The position numbers and the translations under genes are program-made. Below the pieces are notes generated by a model. It was not told the origin of the DNA and made no database searches. It saw only the letters and a list, made by a program, of their open reading frames with translations. Shown in pieces: positions 1 through 7,063 of a stretch of 7,976 nt of DNA. This DNA is from Armatimonadota bacterium (lineage in GTDB: Bacteria > Armatimonadota > Zipacnadia > Zipacnadales > UBA11051), in the NCBI GenBank assembly GCA_003542955.1, contig DPJP01000319.1:27228-35203 (forward strand), in the 5' to 3' direction. Numbering within the stretch: position 1 is the first letter of the stretch; each line of letters opens with the position of its first letter.

Positions 1-454
1 CGACGAACACCAGTCCGGCGCCCTCGGTCACCGGCTTGAGCAGCTTGTACTGCTGCTCCGCGGACATCCTGTCGAGGCCCAGCCCCAGCATCACATAGCA
101 GTCCCACTTCTGCTCGAGGAGGTTCAGCATGCGCTGCTCGCCGATATCGCCCCCGTGCCAATGCTCGTCAGAGCTGTCGACGATGCGGGCCCAGAAGACT
201 GCCTCGGCCTCGATGTCGAAGCGCTGCATCAACTCGACCGCCTCGCGCGGCACCGTGCCCTGGCCGCTGCAGAAGAACAGCACTCGGGTCTTCTGCCCCG
301 CATACGGCTGCGCCCAGTCGGTGTGCGGCGTGGTGAAGTCGAGGGTGAGCGCATGGTCAACCTCGAGTTCAGCAAGGTCCTGGCATTGAGCCGGATACGC
401 CAGACCCACGCACAGAGCCGTGATAACGGCGAATGTCAGCAGGTTCCGCGTCAT
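1..454 (-). CDS. Secreted protein of unknown function, N-terminal part (runs off the left edge)
   Basis: Reading leftwards from an ATG at 454-452 gives 151 open codons that continue past base 1, so only the N-terminus is present. Residues 1-24 form a signal peptide: basic MTRN, a hydrophobic core (LLTFAVITALCVGLAY) and a small-residue end before QDLAELEVD, so the product is probably exported. A GGGGAG ribosome site lies 8 nt upstream. The mature start has the pattern TPHTDWAQPYAGQKTRVLFF, then EAVELMQRFDIEAEAVFWAR, then a segment ending in CYVMLGLGLDRM. This resembles, from memory, large secreted proteins of uncultured Planctomycetota/Armatimonadota whose N-terminus looks like a class I glutamine-amidotransferase or beta-galactosidase-trimerisation type alpha/beta domain; the alternating hydrophobic strands (RVLFFCSG, DCYVMLG) fit that. 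That assignment is an inference and the function is unknown. It lies 31 nt downstream of the other leftward secreted gene and is probably co-transcribed. Confidence 0.8.
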   Translation of the reverse strand, partial: MTRNLLTFAVITALCVGLAYPAQCQDLAELEVDHALTLDFTTPHTDWAQPYAGQKTRVLFFCSGQGTVPREAVELMQRFDIEAEAVFWARIVDSSDEHWHGGDIGEQRMLNLLEQKWDCYVMLGLGLDRMSAEQQYKLLKPVTEGAGLVFV

Positions 455-485
455 CGCACTCACTCCCCGATTCGCTTCGCTGTAA

Positions 486-1676
486 TCAGATATCAGCAAT
501 CAACTCATAGAGCTTCACTCGCCACCTGAAGCTCTGGAACATGTCGATCGACTTGAGCAGCCGCTCCTCGCCCACAACGCCGGTCTGCTGACCGGGCGTC
601 TCAAGCGCGGGAGCGTAGTCGGTCAGCCAGGTCTGGATCTGCTCGATGTCGTCCTGGAGGGCCTCGCGCGCCTCCTTGGACTGCAGGATGCCCTCGAGCA
701 ACTCCCGCGTCTCCGCGACATTGAACTCCTGCACCGTGCGCGGCCTGTAGTCGGTCTCGACGAGCATACGGCTGACGTGCTCCGCTCCGGCCTCGACACG
801 CTCCAGCGCCGCGGCATTCGTGGCACCGGTGAAGTCCCAGAAGGCCAGGTGGATGGTGCGCGTGTGCGGCGGGTAGGTGATACTTGTCGACACCGCGTAG
901 CTGCCGGGGTCGAAGGATATCTCGGAGGCCTCACCGGGCGGCATCAGCATCGCGCACGGGCCGTCACCCTCGCCATTGGCAACATCGAATATCTCGTCGT
1001 AGTACACCGCCCACCAGTTCTCTGCCGCCGGCAGGGTCGTCTTGTTGCCCTGCTCGATCAATGTGGCGGGTGTCTTTATGCGGCGTGCCCCATCACGCTT
1101 GTGGTGGGCTGTGAAGAAGCTCGGGTAGCAGCGCAGAGCGACGCCGATCCTGGTGATTTCCTGCTTCGGGTCGATGGTTATCTCCGTGGCCAGGTAGTCC
1201 TGGCCCGGCAGGCCGAAGAAGCGGGCGCGAACGTCGGCCTGATCGGTCTCCCAGACCATGTCGACAATCGCCCGCTCGCCGCTCTCGACACCCATCATGC
1301 TGGTGATCGGCGTGGCGCCGATGTCCTGCCCGTTGATCGAGATGGCCAGGAAGCCACCGTGGTACCAGTTGCACGAGCTTGGTCGAGGCATCCCGATGTA
1401 GCCCTCGATCGGGACAACCTTGCCGGTGTCCTTCTCCTTTGGGGGAATGGCTGCCCTGTAGGCGACAGAGTAGCTGCGCGGGCCGAAGCCGAAGGTGGCA
1501 ACCTGCTCGCGAAGCGTGTGATCGGCGAAGTCGGACCGTGTGATCGGGCCTTCCTTCATCGGCGAGACGCCGACCGTGGCAGCCGATTGCGCATCGGCGG
1601 CTCTTGCGGAGATGGCGAATGCGCTGAGAACGACGGAGGTGGCGAGGCAGGCGGCAAGCAGTCTGAACGCAGTCAC
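486..1676 (-). CDS. Secreted protein of unknown family, probably beta-rich with a helical C-terminus
   Basis: This is a 396-aa reading frame starting at GTG 1676-1674. I prefer that start over an in-frame ATG at 1727 because a near-perfect AAAGGAGG site lies 6 nt before the GTG, and because the GTG start puts a clean signal peptide at the N-terminus: residues 1-26, hydrophobic core LLAACLATSVVLSAFAIS, likely cleavage after ARA. The mature protein has a beta-rich section (about 60-285) with aromatic and glycine-rich stretches: CNWYHGGFLAISINGQDIG (102-120), ARFFGLPGQDYLATEITID (151-169), WWAVYYDEIF (221-230) and YPPHTRTIHLAFWDF (268-282). A charged, probably helical C-terminal part (about 312-396) follows. 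I do not recognise the family; the pattern suggests a carbohydrate-binding or beta-sandwich protein, but no catalytic motif is evident. It is first in a leftward pair with another secreted product and divergent from the glycosidase/methyltransferase set. Confidence 0.88.
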   Translation of the reverse strand: MTAFRLLAACLATSVVLSAFAISARAADAQSAATVGVSPMKEGPITRSDFADHTLREQVATFGFGPRSYSVAYRAAIPPKEKDTGKVVPIEGYIGMPRPSSCNWYHGGFLAISINGQDIGATPITSMMGVESGERAIVDMVWETDQADVRARFFGLPGQDYLATEITIDPKQEITRIGVALRCYPSFFTAHHKRDGARRIKTPATLIEQGNKTTLPAAENWWAVYYDEIFDVANGEGDGPCAMLMPPGEASEISFDPGSYAVSTSITYPPHTRTIHLAFWDFTGATNAAALERVEAGAEHVSRMLVETDYRPRTVQEFNVAETRELLEGILQSKEAREALQDDIEQIQTWLTDYAPALETPGQQTGVVGEERLLKSIDMFQSFRWRVKLYELIADI

Positions 1677-1855
1677 AGGCGTCCTCCTTTGCTGTCCGAG
1701 GTGAGGATCATTTCCCCAGAGAGCCACGGAGCCCTGCCTCGGGTGTACCGGCTTTCAGGGTCTGTGTGCGTGCGGAGACCGATTCGTGCAGGTCATCCTC
1801 GCGTCGTGCCGAACCGATGAGCAAGCCGGTTGTCATTGCCACAGGAGTGACCACA
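1677..1855. promoter_or_regulatory. Divergent intergenic region, presumed promoters for both transcription units
   Basis: These 179 nt separate the GTG start of the leftward secreted gene from the ATG start of the rightward barrel protein, so the 5' signals of both must lie here. I cannot point to convincing -35/-10 boxes; the stretch is GC-rich and has no obvious long palindrome. A short inverted repeat AACCG (1812-1816) / CGGTT (1827-1831) with a 10-nt loop is visible but is within chance expectation. In-frame start codons at 1766 (GTG) and 1817 (ATG) could extend the rightward protein into this region, but neither has a good ribosome site. Confidence 0.5.
1681..1690 (-). promoter_or_regulatory. 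Strong ribosome binding site that sets the GTG start of the leftward gene
   Basis: On the minus strand this reads AAAGGAGGAC, nearly a full anti-16S complement, followed six bases after AAAGGAGG by GTG at 1676. It decides the start in favour of GTG over the upstream ATG at 1727 and predicts strong translation of the secreted protein. Confidence 0.8.
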
Positions 1856-3598
1856 ATGGCCGAGCAGTTCCTGCTCTCCGACCTCCGCATCTCCGAGCCC
1901 GCCTCCGCGTTGAGCCGAGTGCCCGGCCCGGACCAGTGGGGCACATACGAGTACGAGACGGCCTCCGTGCGCGGTGTGGCGCTCTACTGCCGCCCCTTCG
2001 CCAATCCGCCCGAGCTGACGATCCCGATCTCCGGCGTCGGATGGCACCGGATCTACGTCGGCATCCACTACGGGCATACCTACGACAGCTACGCCGCCAA
2101 GCTCAAGGTCCAGGTTCCGGACCAGTTCATCTGGCTGCGGCTGAGCAGCGACCGCGCGCATGATCTCATCGAGCCCGAGTACTACCCGGCGAGTGACGCC
2201 GCCGGGGCCGGGCACGCGTTCGGCTTCACAGACATCGTGCAGGTGCTCTGGCGATGCGCGGATGTTACCGGCCAGACGCTGCATGTCGCCCCGCGGCGCA
2301 CGGCGCGCTACCCCGGCCCGCCTGCCGGCATCGCCTGGCTCCGCCTCGAACAGATGACCGCCGCGGAGATCGAGGCAGAAACCTCCGGCTCCGCCGGGGA
2401 CACTCGGAGGCTCATCTACATCGCCGACACAGACCTGCACGAGGCCTGGCCCACGGCTGTGAGCGATGTTCAGCGGCTGCTCGAGCCGCTGGCCGGCAGC
2501 GACTTCTCACACGTGCTCTGGACCACCTCGCTGGGCGACATCTGCTCCTACCCGAGCCCCGCGTTCCCGCGGGCGTTCGTTGTGGATGGGGCGGATTCCC
2601 CGTACGGCTACCCGCACTCGGCCCGGACGCCCTCATTCGACGTACTGGCGGCAGTCGCCGACGTGTGCCACGAGTTGGGCCTGCGAGTACATGGGCTCAT
2701 GCGCCCGGTCGCCTCCCGGATGCCTCCGTTGCACTGGCCCCGCGCCGAACACAACCTCTTCCACGACCACCCGGAGCTTCGCCAGAGCGGCCGAGGCGGT
2801 GAGCCCGTCGGCCATTACTCGTTCGCTCACCCGCGCGTCCGCGAGACCCTGCTCGCGGTTCTGCGCGAGCAGGTGACGCGCTACCCCCTGGATGGCGTCC
2901 ACCTGCTGTTCAACCGCGGATGGCCCTTCGTCGGGTACGAGCAGCATGTCGTCGATGCCTTCATGCAGGCTCATGGCGACGACCCGCGAGATATTGACCC
3001 CCGCGACCCGCGTTGGCTCAGGCACAAGTCGGGCTACATGAGTCTGTTCGTGGGGGACGTCCGGCGGATGCTTGACGAGGTGAGCCGGCAGCGCGGCCGG
3101 CGGCTGGAGCTGTCCGTGACGGTGATGGCCGGCCTCGAACAGTGCATGCTCCTGGGCCTGGATGTCGCGCACTGGCTCGCGGAGGGCTGGATCGACCACC
3201 TGGTCATCCACCCGTGCTGGCTCCCCAACAGATGGCAGGACACGGATGTATCGGCAACGATGAGCGTGACGCCGGAGCGCATTGCCGAGGTCGTCGATCT
3301 CGCCGCGGTGTCAGGATGTCGTGTGTATCCGGACGTCTACCCCCGGTACATCGGGGCTGTCGAGTACGCGCGTAGAGCCGCCGAGTACTACGCGGCCGGC
3401 GCCGATGGTCTGTGTTTCTGGGATACCTACTGCCGCGTGCCGCGCAAGAGCGAGTGGAGCGCCATCCGCCGCCTTGGCCATGTCGACAAGCTTGCCGACC
3501 TGACCCGTTGCGCCGAGAGCTTCCGCACGGTTGTGTCCCTCGTGAGCGCCGCGGGCATGAGCCTCGACCCGGCGCATACACCGGGGACGAACGGATAG
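1856..3598 (+). CDS. Putative glycoside hydrolase-like protein: N-terminal beta domain plus TIM-barrel domain
   Basis: This is a 580-aa protein counted from ATG 1856, chosen because AGGAG lies 8 nt upstream; starts at 1766 or 1817 would add 30 or 13 residues without a good ribosome site. No signal peptide or membrane segment is seen, so it is probably cytoplasmic. Residues 1-165 look beta-rich (WHRIYVGIHYG 63-73, FIWLRLSS 91-98, IVQVLWRCADVTG 127-139) and may be a sugar-binding jelly-roll-like domain. Residues 185-545 alternate strands and helices like a (beta/alpha)8 barrel: SHVLWTTSLGDICSY (218-232), LGLRVHGLMRP (274-284), LDGVHLLFNRG (345-355), DHLVIHPCWLP (447-457), CRVYPDVYPRY (488-498) and ADGLCFWDTYCRVPR (516-530). 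This resembles the GHL10/'family 10 glycosylhydrolase'-like barrels common in Planctomycetota and Verrucomicrobiota. Family membership is an inference; acidic residues at strand ends (D346, D493, D523) are candidate catalytic positions. It is the first gene of the rightward set, ahead of an MttB-type methyltransferase. Confidence 0.85.
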   Translation: MAEQFLLSDLRISEPASALSRVPGPDQWGTYEYETASVRGVALYCRPFANPPELTIPISGVGWHRIYVGIHYGHTYDSYAAKLKVQVPDQFIWLRLSSDRAHDLIEPEYYPASDAAGAGHAFGFTDIVQVLWRCADVTGQTLHVAPRRTARYPGPPAGIAWLRLEQMTAAEIEAETSGSAGDTRRLIYIADTDLHEAWPTAVSDVQRLLEPLAGSDFSHVLWTTSLGDICSYPSPAFPRAFVVDGADSPYGYPHSARTPSFDVLAAVADVCHELGLRVHGLMRPVASRMPPLHWPRAEHNLFHDHPELRQSGRGGEPVGHYSFAHPRVRETLLAVLREQVTRYPLDGVHLLFNRGWPFVGYEQHVVDAFMQAHGDDPRDIDPRDPRWLRHKSGYMSLFVGDVRRMLDEVSRQRGRRLELSVTVMAGLEQCMLLGLDVAHWLAEGWIDHLVIHPCWLPNRWQDTDVSATMSVTPERIAEVVDLAAVSGCRVYPDVYPRYIGAVEYARRAAEYYAAGADGLCFWDTYCRVPRKSEWSAIRRLGHVDKLADLTRCAESFRTVVSLVSAAGMSLDPAHTPGTNG

Positions 3599-3663
3599 AG
3601 CGGAGGACACCAGCGCTCCACGGGCGAAATCACGCGTGCAGCGCGGCATGGTACCGAGCCGGC

Positions 3664-3680
3664 GAGGAGGAACTCGATTG
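3664..3680 (+). promoter_or_regulatory. Ribosome binding site and TTG start of the methyltransferase
   Basis: GAGGAGGA followed seven bases later by TTG (3678-3680) is the only good Shine-Dalgarno match before the MttB-type protein. It supports a rare TTG start directly at the DFWHPRY sequence instead of the upstream GTG 3636 or ATG 3648. Confidence 0.6.
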
Positions 3681-5132
3681 GACTTCTGGCACCCGCGGTA
3701 TAGCGTCGACTGGACCCCTGAGACCATGCAGACCTGCCGGGATGTGGGGCAGCGGCTGCTCGAGGACGTCGGCCTGCTGGTCAAGCACGAGCAGTTCGTC
3801 AGGGCCATCAGCGGGCATAACGGCGTCACCGTGCGCGGCGACCGCGTGCACCTGAGCCGGGCCCTCACCGACGAGCACTTCGACACCTTCATCGCACGCA
3901 ACAGGGAGGTCCTCCTGCAGCCGCATGCCGCCGGCGGCGACGAATGGAGCATCTCCAACGACGGCTACTCGATCGCTGTGATCGACATCGAGACCGACCG
4001 CGTCCGGCCTGCCACCTGTGAGGACCTCCGTCAGCTCATCCGGCTGATCCACTCATTGGGCATCAGAGGCAGCTATCCCTGTTGCCCGCAGGACGTCCCG
4101 CCGATGATGCGGTCGCTTGCTACCTTCAAGATCTGCTGGGAAGAGAGCGAGGTGATCCGCCCATTCGACTACCTCGATGCCCGCCAGACGCCGTTTCTCC
4201 ACGAGATGCACCGGGTGATGGGGAAACCCTTTGTCATCAACATCAACATACCGCACTGCATGAGCGTATCTGAGCACGATATCGACATCTTCATGCGCTA
4301 CTACCCGATCTGGAAGGAGCATCCGGATCAGATCAGCTGGTACAACATCTGCGACTACTCAATGATCGGCATCAACCGGCCGATCAGCGCTACGGGCTCG
4401 GTTGCCGCCTACCTGGCGCAATCGTTCGGGACACACGTGCTGTTCCAACTCTTCGACCCGGATGTCCGCATGGCGCCGCGTCTCTCAGCCGGGATGCCGG
4501 TCGACCTGCAGAGCATGGCCTGGGCCTGGGGCCACCCGCGCATGCACCTGTATCAGTTCCTCAACGATCGCGCCCTGCCGGCCCTGTGTGGCATCCACCC
4601 GGACGAGTACTGCGCGGGCCACGGCTTCATGTGCTCGAGTTCCTGCGCCGTCGACGCCCGCGCGGGGATGGAGAAGACCGCGGCCACGCTGGTCGCCGCC
4701 ATGCAGGGCGCCCGTCATTTCGGCGGAGCGGGCAACCTGGCTGTGGACGATCTCTTCAGCGGGGTGCAGCTGGTGCTCGATGTCGAGATATTCGAGTACG
4801 TGAAGGACCTCATCGGCGCCTTCGATCCCCACGCGGACCTGATGAGTACGGACGGGCTGTACGAGACTATCCGCGATGTCGCCGAGGGCCGCGACGAGTT
4901 CTTCTCCCACATCGACACCGCACGGAAGGTGCGCAACCTGCTCCCTGTCTCGAAGCGCAGGCCGCACGAGAAGCTACGCTCATGGATGATGCACGAGAAG
5001 AGCATCAAGGACCGCGTCCGCGAAGAATGCCTGGAGCGAATCGCGAACCAGCCGCCGTTCGAGCTTCATGCCGACAGGAAGACGGAACTCGGGCGCATCT
5101 ATGACGCCGCGGAACGAGAACTCATCGACTGA
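3678..5132 (+). CDS. MttB-family (trimethylamine methyltransferase-like) corrinoid methyltransferase, non-pyrrolysine type
   Basis: MttB-superfamily enzymes move a methyl group from a methylated amine (trimethylamine, glycine betaine, proline betaine, carnitine) to the cobalt of a partner corrinoid protein. Supporting segments are an N-terminus DVGQRLLEDVGLLVKHEQF (22-40) followed by GVTVRGDRVHLSRALTDEHF (49-68), the block VRPATCEDLRQLIRLIHSLG (109-128), and the late block DARAGMEKTAATLVAAMQGARHFGGAGNL (326-354, quoted discontinuously from memory of the family) followed by SGVQLVLDVEIFEYVKDL (361-378). The length of 484 aa is usual for the family. No in-frame TAG exists, so it lacks pyrrolysine and is unlikely to be a true trimethylamine enzyme; its substrate is unknown. 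The TTG start at 3678 is preferred because GGAGGA lies 7 nt upstream; ATG 3648 and GTG 3636 are in frame but lack such a site. Unusual cysteines occur at 135, 136, 194, 225, 304, 312, 319 and 323. It sits 79 nt after the barrel gene and 20 nt before the propeller gene. No corrinoid protein gene is in view. Confidence 0.88.
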   Translation: MDFWHPRYSVDWTPETMQTCRDVGQRLLEDVGLLVKHEQFVRAISGHNGVTVRGDRVHLSRALTDEHFDTFIARNREVLLQPHAAGGDEWSISNDGYSIAVIDIETDRVRPATCEDLRQLIRLIHSLGIRGSYPCCPQDVPPMMRSLATFKICWEESEVIRPFDYLDARQTPFLHEMHRVMGKPFVININIPHCMSVSEHDIDIFMRYYPIWKEHPDQISWYNICDYSMIGINRPISATGSVAAYLAQSFGTHVLFQLFDPDVRMAPRLSAGMPVDLQSMAWAWGHPRMHLYQFLNDRALPALCGIHPDEYCAGHGFMCSSSCAVDARAGMEKTAATLVAAMQGARHFGGAGNLAVDDLFSGVQLVLDVEIFEYVKDLIGAFDPHADLMSTDGLYETIRDVAEGRDEFFSHIDTARKVRNLLPVSKRRPHEKLRSWMMHEKSIKDRVREECLERIANQPPFELHADRKTELGRIYDAAERELID

Positions 5133-5152
5133 CGCACCGAGGGGGGAACGCC

Positions 5153-6949
5153 ATGCAGCCGTCTGTCCCTGACCCACGCCATGTCGCCAACGGGCACGTC
5201 ATCCCAACCGAGAGCTACAGCGACCAGCCCTACATCATCAAGGCCGACGATGGGGCATGGGTCTGTGTGCTCACGACCGGTGCGGGCCATGAGGGGCAGA
5301 AGGGCCAGCATGTCGTCTCCTTCCGGAGCACCGACCAGGGCCGCACATGGTCCGGGCCTGTCGACATCGAGCCCGCAGACGGCCCCGAGGCTTCCTACGC
5401 TGTGTTGCTCAGAGCCCACAGCGGCCGCATCTATGTCTTCTATAACCACAACACGGACCGCGTGACCGAGGTCAAGCGTGAGGACGAGGGCGCCTTCAGC
5501 CGGGTCGACTCACTCGGCCACTTCGTGTTCAAATACTCCGACGACCACGGGCGAACGTGGTCCGAACGGCGCTACGACATCCCGGTGCGCAAGTTCGCAT
5601 GCGACCTGGGCAATGTCTATGACGGGGAGCTGTGCTTCTTCTGGAATGTGGGGAAGGCGTTCTCCATCGGTGATGACGCCTACGTGCCGATCATCAAGGT
5701 GGGGGCGATGGGAGTGGGCTTCTTCGCCCAGTCGGAGGGTGCGCTGCTGCACAGCCCCAACCTGATGACGGAGCCCGATCCCGACAGGATAGCCTGGGAG
5801 ACACTCCCCGATGGCGAGATCGGTCTGCGGACCCCTCCGGGCGGGGGGCGCATCTCCGAGGAGCAGAGCTACTGCGTCATGAGCGACGGCTCGTTCTACT
5901 GCGTCTACCGCACTGTCGACGGCTATCCGGTCGAAGCCTACAGCCGCGATGGTGGGCATACCTGGACACAGCCACGGTACAAGTGCTATGCGGATGGCCG
6001 CCGCATGAAGCACCCGCGCGCCGCCAGCTTCGCCTGGGGCTGCAGCAACGGGAAGTACCTCTACTGGTTCCACAACCACGGCGGTCGCTTCGTCCAGCTC
6101 CACGACCCGACAGGCTACGAGGACCGCAATCCGGTCTGGCTGTCGATGGGCGAGGAGGTCCGGACTGGCGAGGGGCTCGTCATCCGGTGGTCTGAGCCGG
6201 AGATTGCGCTCTATGACGACGATCCGCACATCCGTATGAGCTACCCGGACATGATCGAGGATGCCGGCAAGCTCTACCTGACCGAGACCAATAAGGACCT
6301 CGCCCGCGTGCACGAGATCGATGCCGGCTTCCTGGGGAAGCTGTTCGGCCAGTTCGAGACTGACACCGTCACGGAAGACGGACTGCTGCTTCAGTTGCCC
6401 GAATCGGGTGCGCAATTGCCCGCCCACGCCCCGATGCCCGCTCTGCCGGCCTTGCTGCAGCGCGATACCGCCTCACCCGACTACCGGACGAGGGACAACC
6501 GGACCGGCTTCGCCATCGAGCTGCGCGTAGGCTTCGACTCACTTGATCCCGGCCAGGTGCTGCTCGACTCACGCTCTGACGACGGGCGTGGCCTCCTGCT
6601 GCAGACTGCCGACGCAGGTGCAGTCGAATTGCTGCTCAATGATGGGCGTACGGAGAACCGCTGGGCCTGCGATCCAGGCTCACTCTCGACCGGCCATGAG
6701 CATCACATCGGCATCATCGTTGATGGCGGGCCGAAGATCATCTCGTTCGTGATCGACGGGCGGCTCAATGATGGGGGAGACTGCCGCCAGTTCGGCTGGG
6801 GGCGCTACAGCCCGAACTCGCGCACCCCCGTCGGCGCCCCCACGCTCCGCATCGGTTCATCAGTCTCTGGCCACCTGAGCCTGCTGCGCATCTACGGCCG
6901 CGCTCTGATGGTTACGGAGCTGATTGGCAACTGCCGCTCGCGGGGGTGA
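5153..6949 (+). CDS. BNR/Asp-box sialidase-like beta-propeller with C-terminal LamG/concanavalin-like domain
   Basis: This is a 598-aa protein with ATG 5153 preceded by a GAGGGGGGAAC ribosome site, 20 nt after the methyltransferase stop. Three Asp boxes of form S-x-D-x-G-x-T-W stand at residues 59-66 (STDQGRTW), 129-136 (SDDHGRTW) and 264-271 (SRDGGHTW), the hallmark of six-bladed sialidase-type propellers (about 10-400). Other conserved-looking stretches are SYSDQPYIIK (21-30), EASYAVLLRAHSGRIYVFYN (79-98), EEQSYCVMSDGSFYCVYRT (236-254) and KYLYWFHNHGGRF (301-313). Residues about 425-598 resemble a LamG/concanavalin sandwich (FAIELRVGFDSL, LNDGR, HHIGIIVDGGPKIISFVIDGR, LRIYGRAL). No signal peptide is visible, so it is probably cytoplasmic, unlike classical secreted sialidases, and no FRIP motif is present. 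Sialidase activity is therefore unproven; it may act on another glycoside. It is probably co-transcribed with the methyltransferase. Confidence 0.92.
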   Translation: MQPSVPDPRHVANGHVIPTESYSDQPYIIKADDGAWVCVLTTGAGHEGQKGQHVVSFRSTDQGRTWSGPVDIEPADGPEASYAVLLRAHSGRIYVFYNHNTDRVTEVKREDEGAFSRVDSLGHFVFKYSDDHGRTWSERRYDIPVRKFACDLGNVYDGELCFFWNVGKAFSIGDDAYVPIIKVGAMGVGFFAQSEGALLHSPNLMTEPDPDRIAWETLPDGEIGLRTPPGGGRISEEQSYCVMSDGSFYCVYRTVDGYPVEAYSRDGGHTWTQPRYKCYADGRRMKHPRAASFAWGCSNGKYLYWFHNHGGRFVQLHDPTGYEDRNPVWLSMGEEVRTGEGLVIRWSEPEIALYDDDPHIRMSYPDMIEDAGKLYLTETNKDLARVHEIDAGFLGKLFGQFETDTVTEDGLLLQLPESGAQLPAHAPMPALPALLQRDTASPDYRTRDNRTGFAIELRVGFDSLDPGQVLLDSRSDDGRGLLLQTADAGAVELLLNDGRTENRWACDPGSLSTGHEHHIGIIVDGGPKIISFVIDGRLNDGGDCRQFGWGRYSPNSRTPVGAPTLRIGSSVSGHLSLLRIYGRALMVTELIGNCRSRG

Positions 6950-7063
6950 GCGCGCGGCGCCCGCGGCAGATGGGGCTGCCTGCGTGCTCAAGCCTCGGCA
7001 GGCCTGAATGCCCGGTGCGCGGAATTAACACGCCACTCTCGAGCCTGGCCCCAGGAGCCTTGA
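6950..7063. other. Intergenic gap before the aldo/keto reductase; only weak dyads
   Basis: These 114 nt hold no gene. A six-base inverted repeat GCCTGC (6978-6983) / GCAGGC (6998-7003) with a 14-nt loop lacks a T-run, so I do not call it a terminator. A small dyad CCTGG (7044-7048) / CCAGG (7051-7055) overlaps the ribosome site AGGAG (7053-7057) of the next gene; it is short and may be chance. Whether the reductase is read through from the propeller gene or has its own promoter cannot be decided from the sequence. Confidence 0.4.

Noticed and set aside
155..529. Rightward open frame of 124 codons at the left end
   Set aside because: It overlaps the antisense of a frame with a signal peptide and ribosome site and shows no recognisable features itself.
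1677..1727. N-terminal extension of the leftward secreted protein to ATG 1727
   Set aside because: It would bury the signal peptide behind a polar 17-residue leader and ignore the strong ribosome site at 1681-1690.
777..1820. Long rightward open frame (347 codons) opposite the leftward secreted gene
   Set aside because: It is antisense to a gene with a signal peptide and a strong ribosome site; its translation is arginine- and valine-rich with no family pattern, as expected for a shadow frame in GC-rich DNA.
1812..1831. AACCG/CGGTT dyad in the divergent gap as an operator
   Set aside because: Five-base arms are expected by chance in a gap of this length.
5510..6427. Long leftward open frame (305 codons) opposite the propeller gene
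   Set aside because: The rightward strand carries three Asp boxes in the same stretch, so this frame is a GC-driven shadow.
6978..7003. Inverted repeat GCCTGC/GCAGGC after the propeller gene as a terminator
   Set aside because: The stem is only six pairs with a 14-nt loop and no T-run follows; within chance for this base composition.
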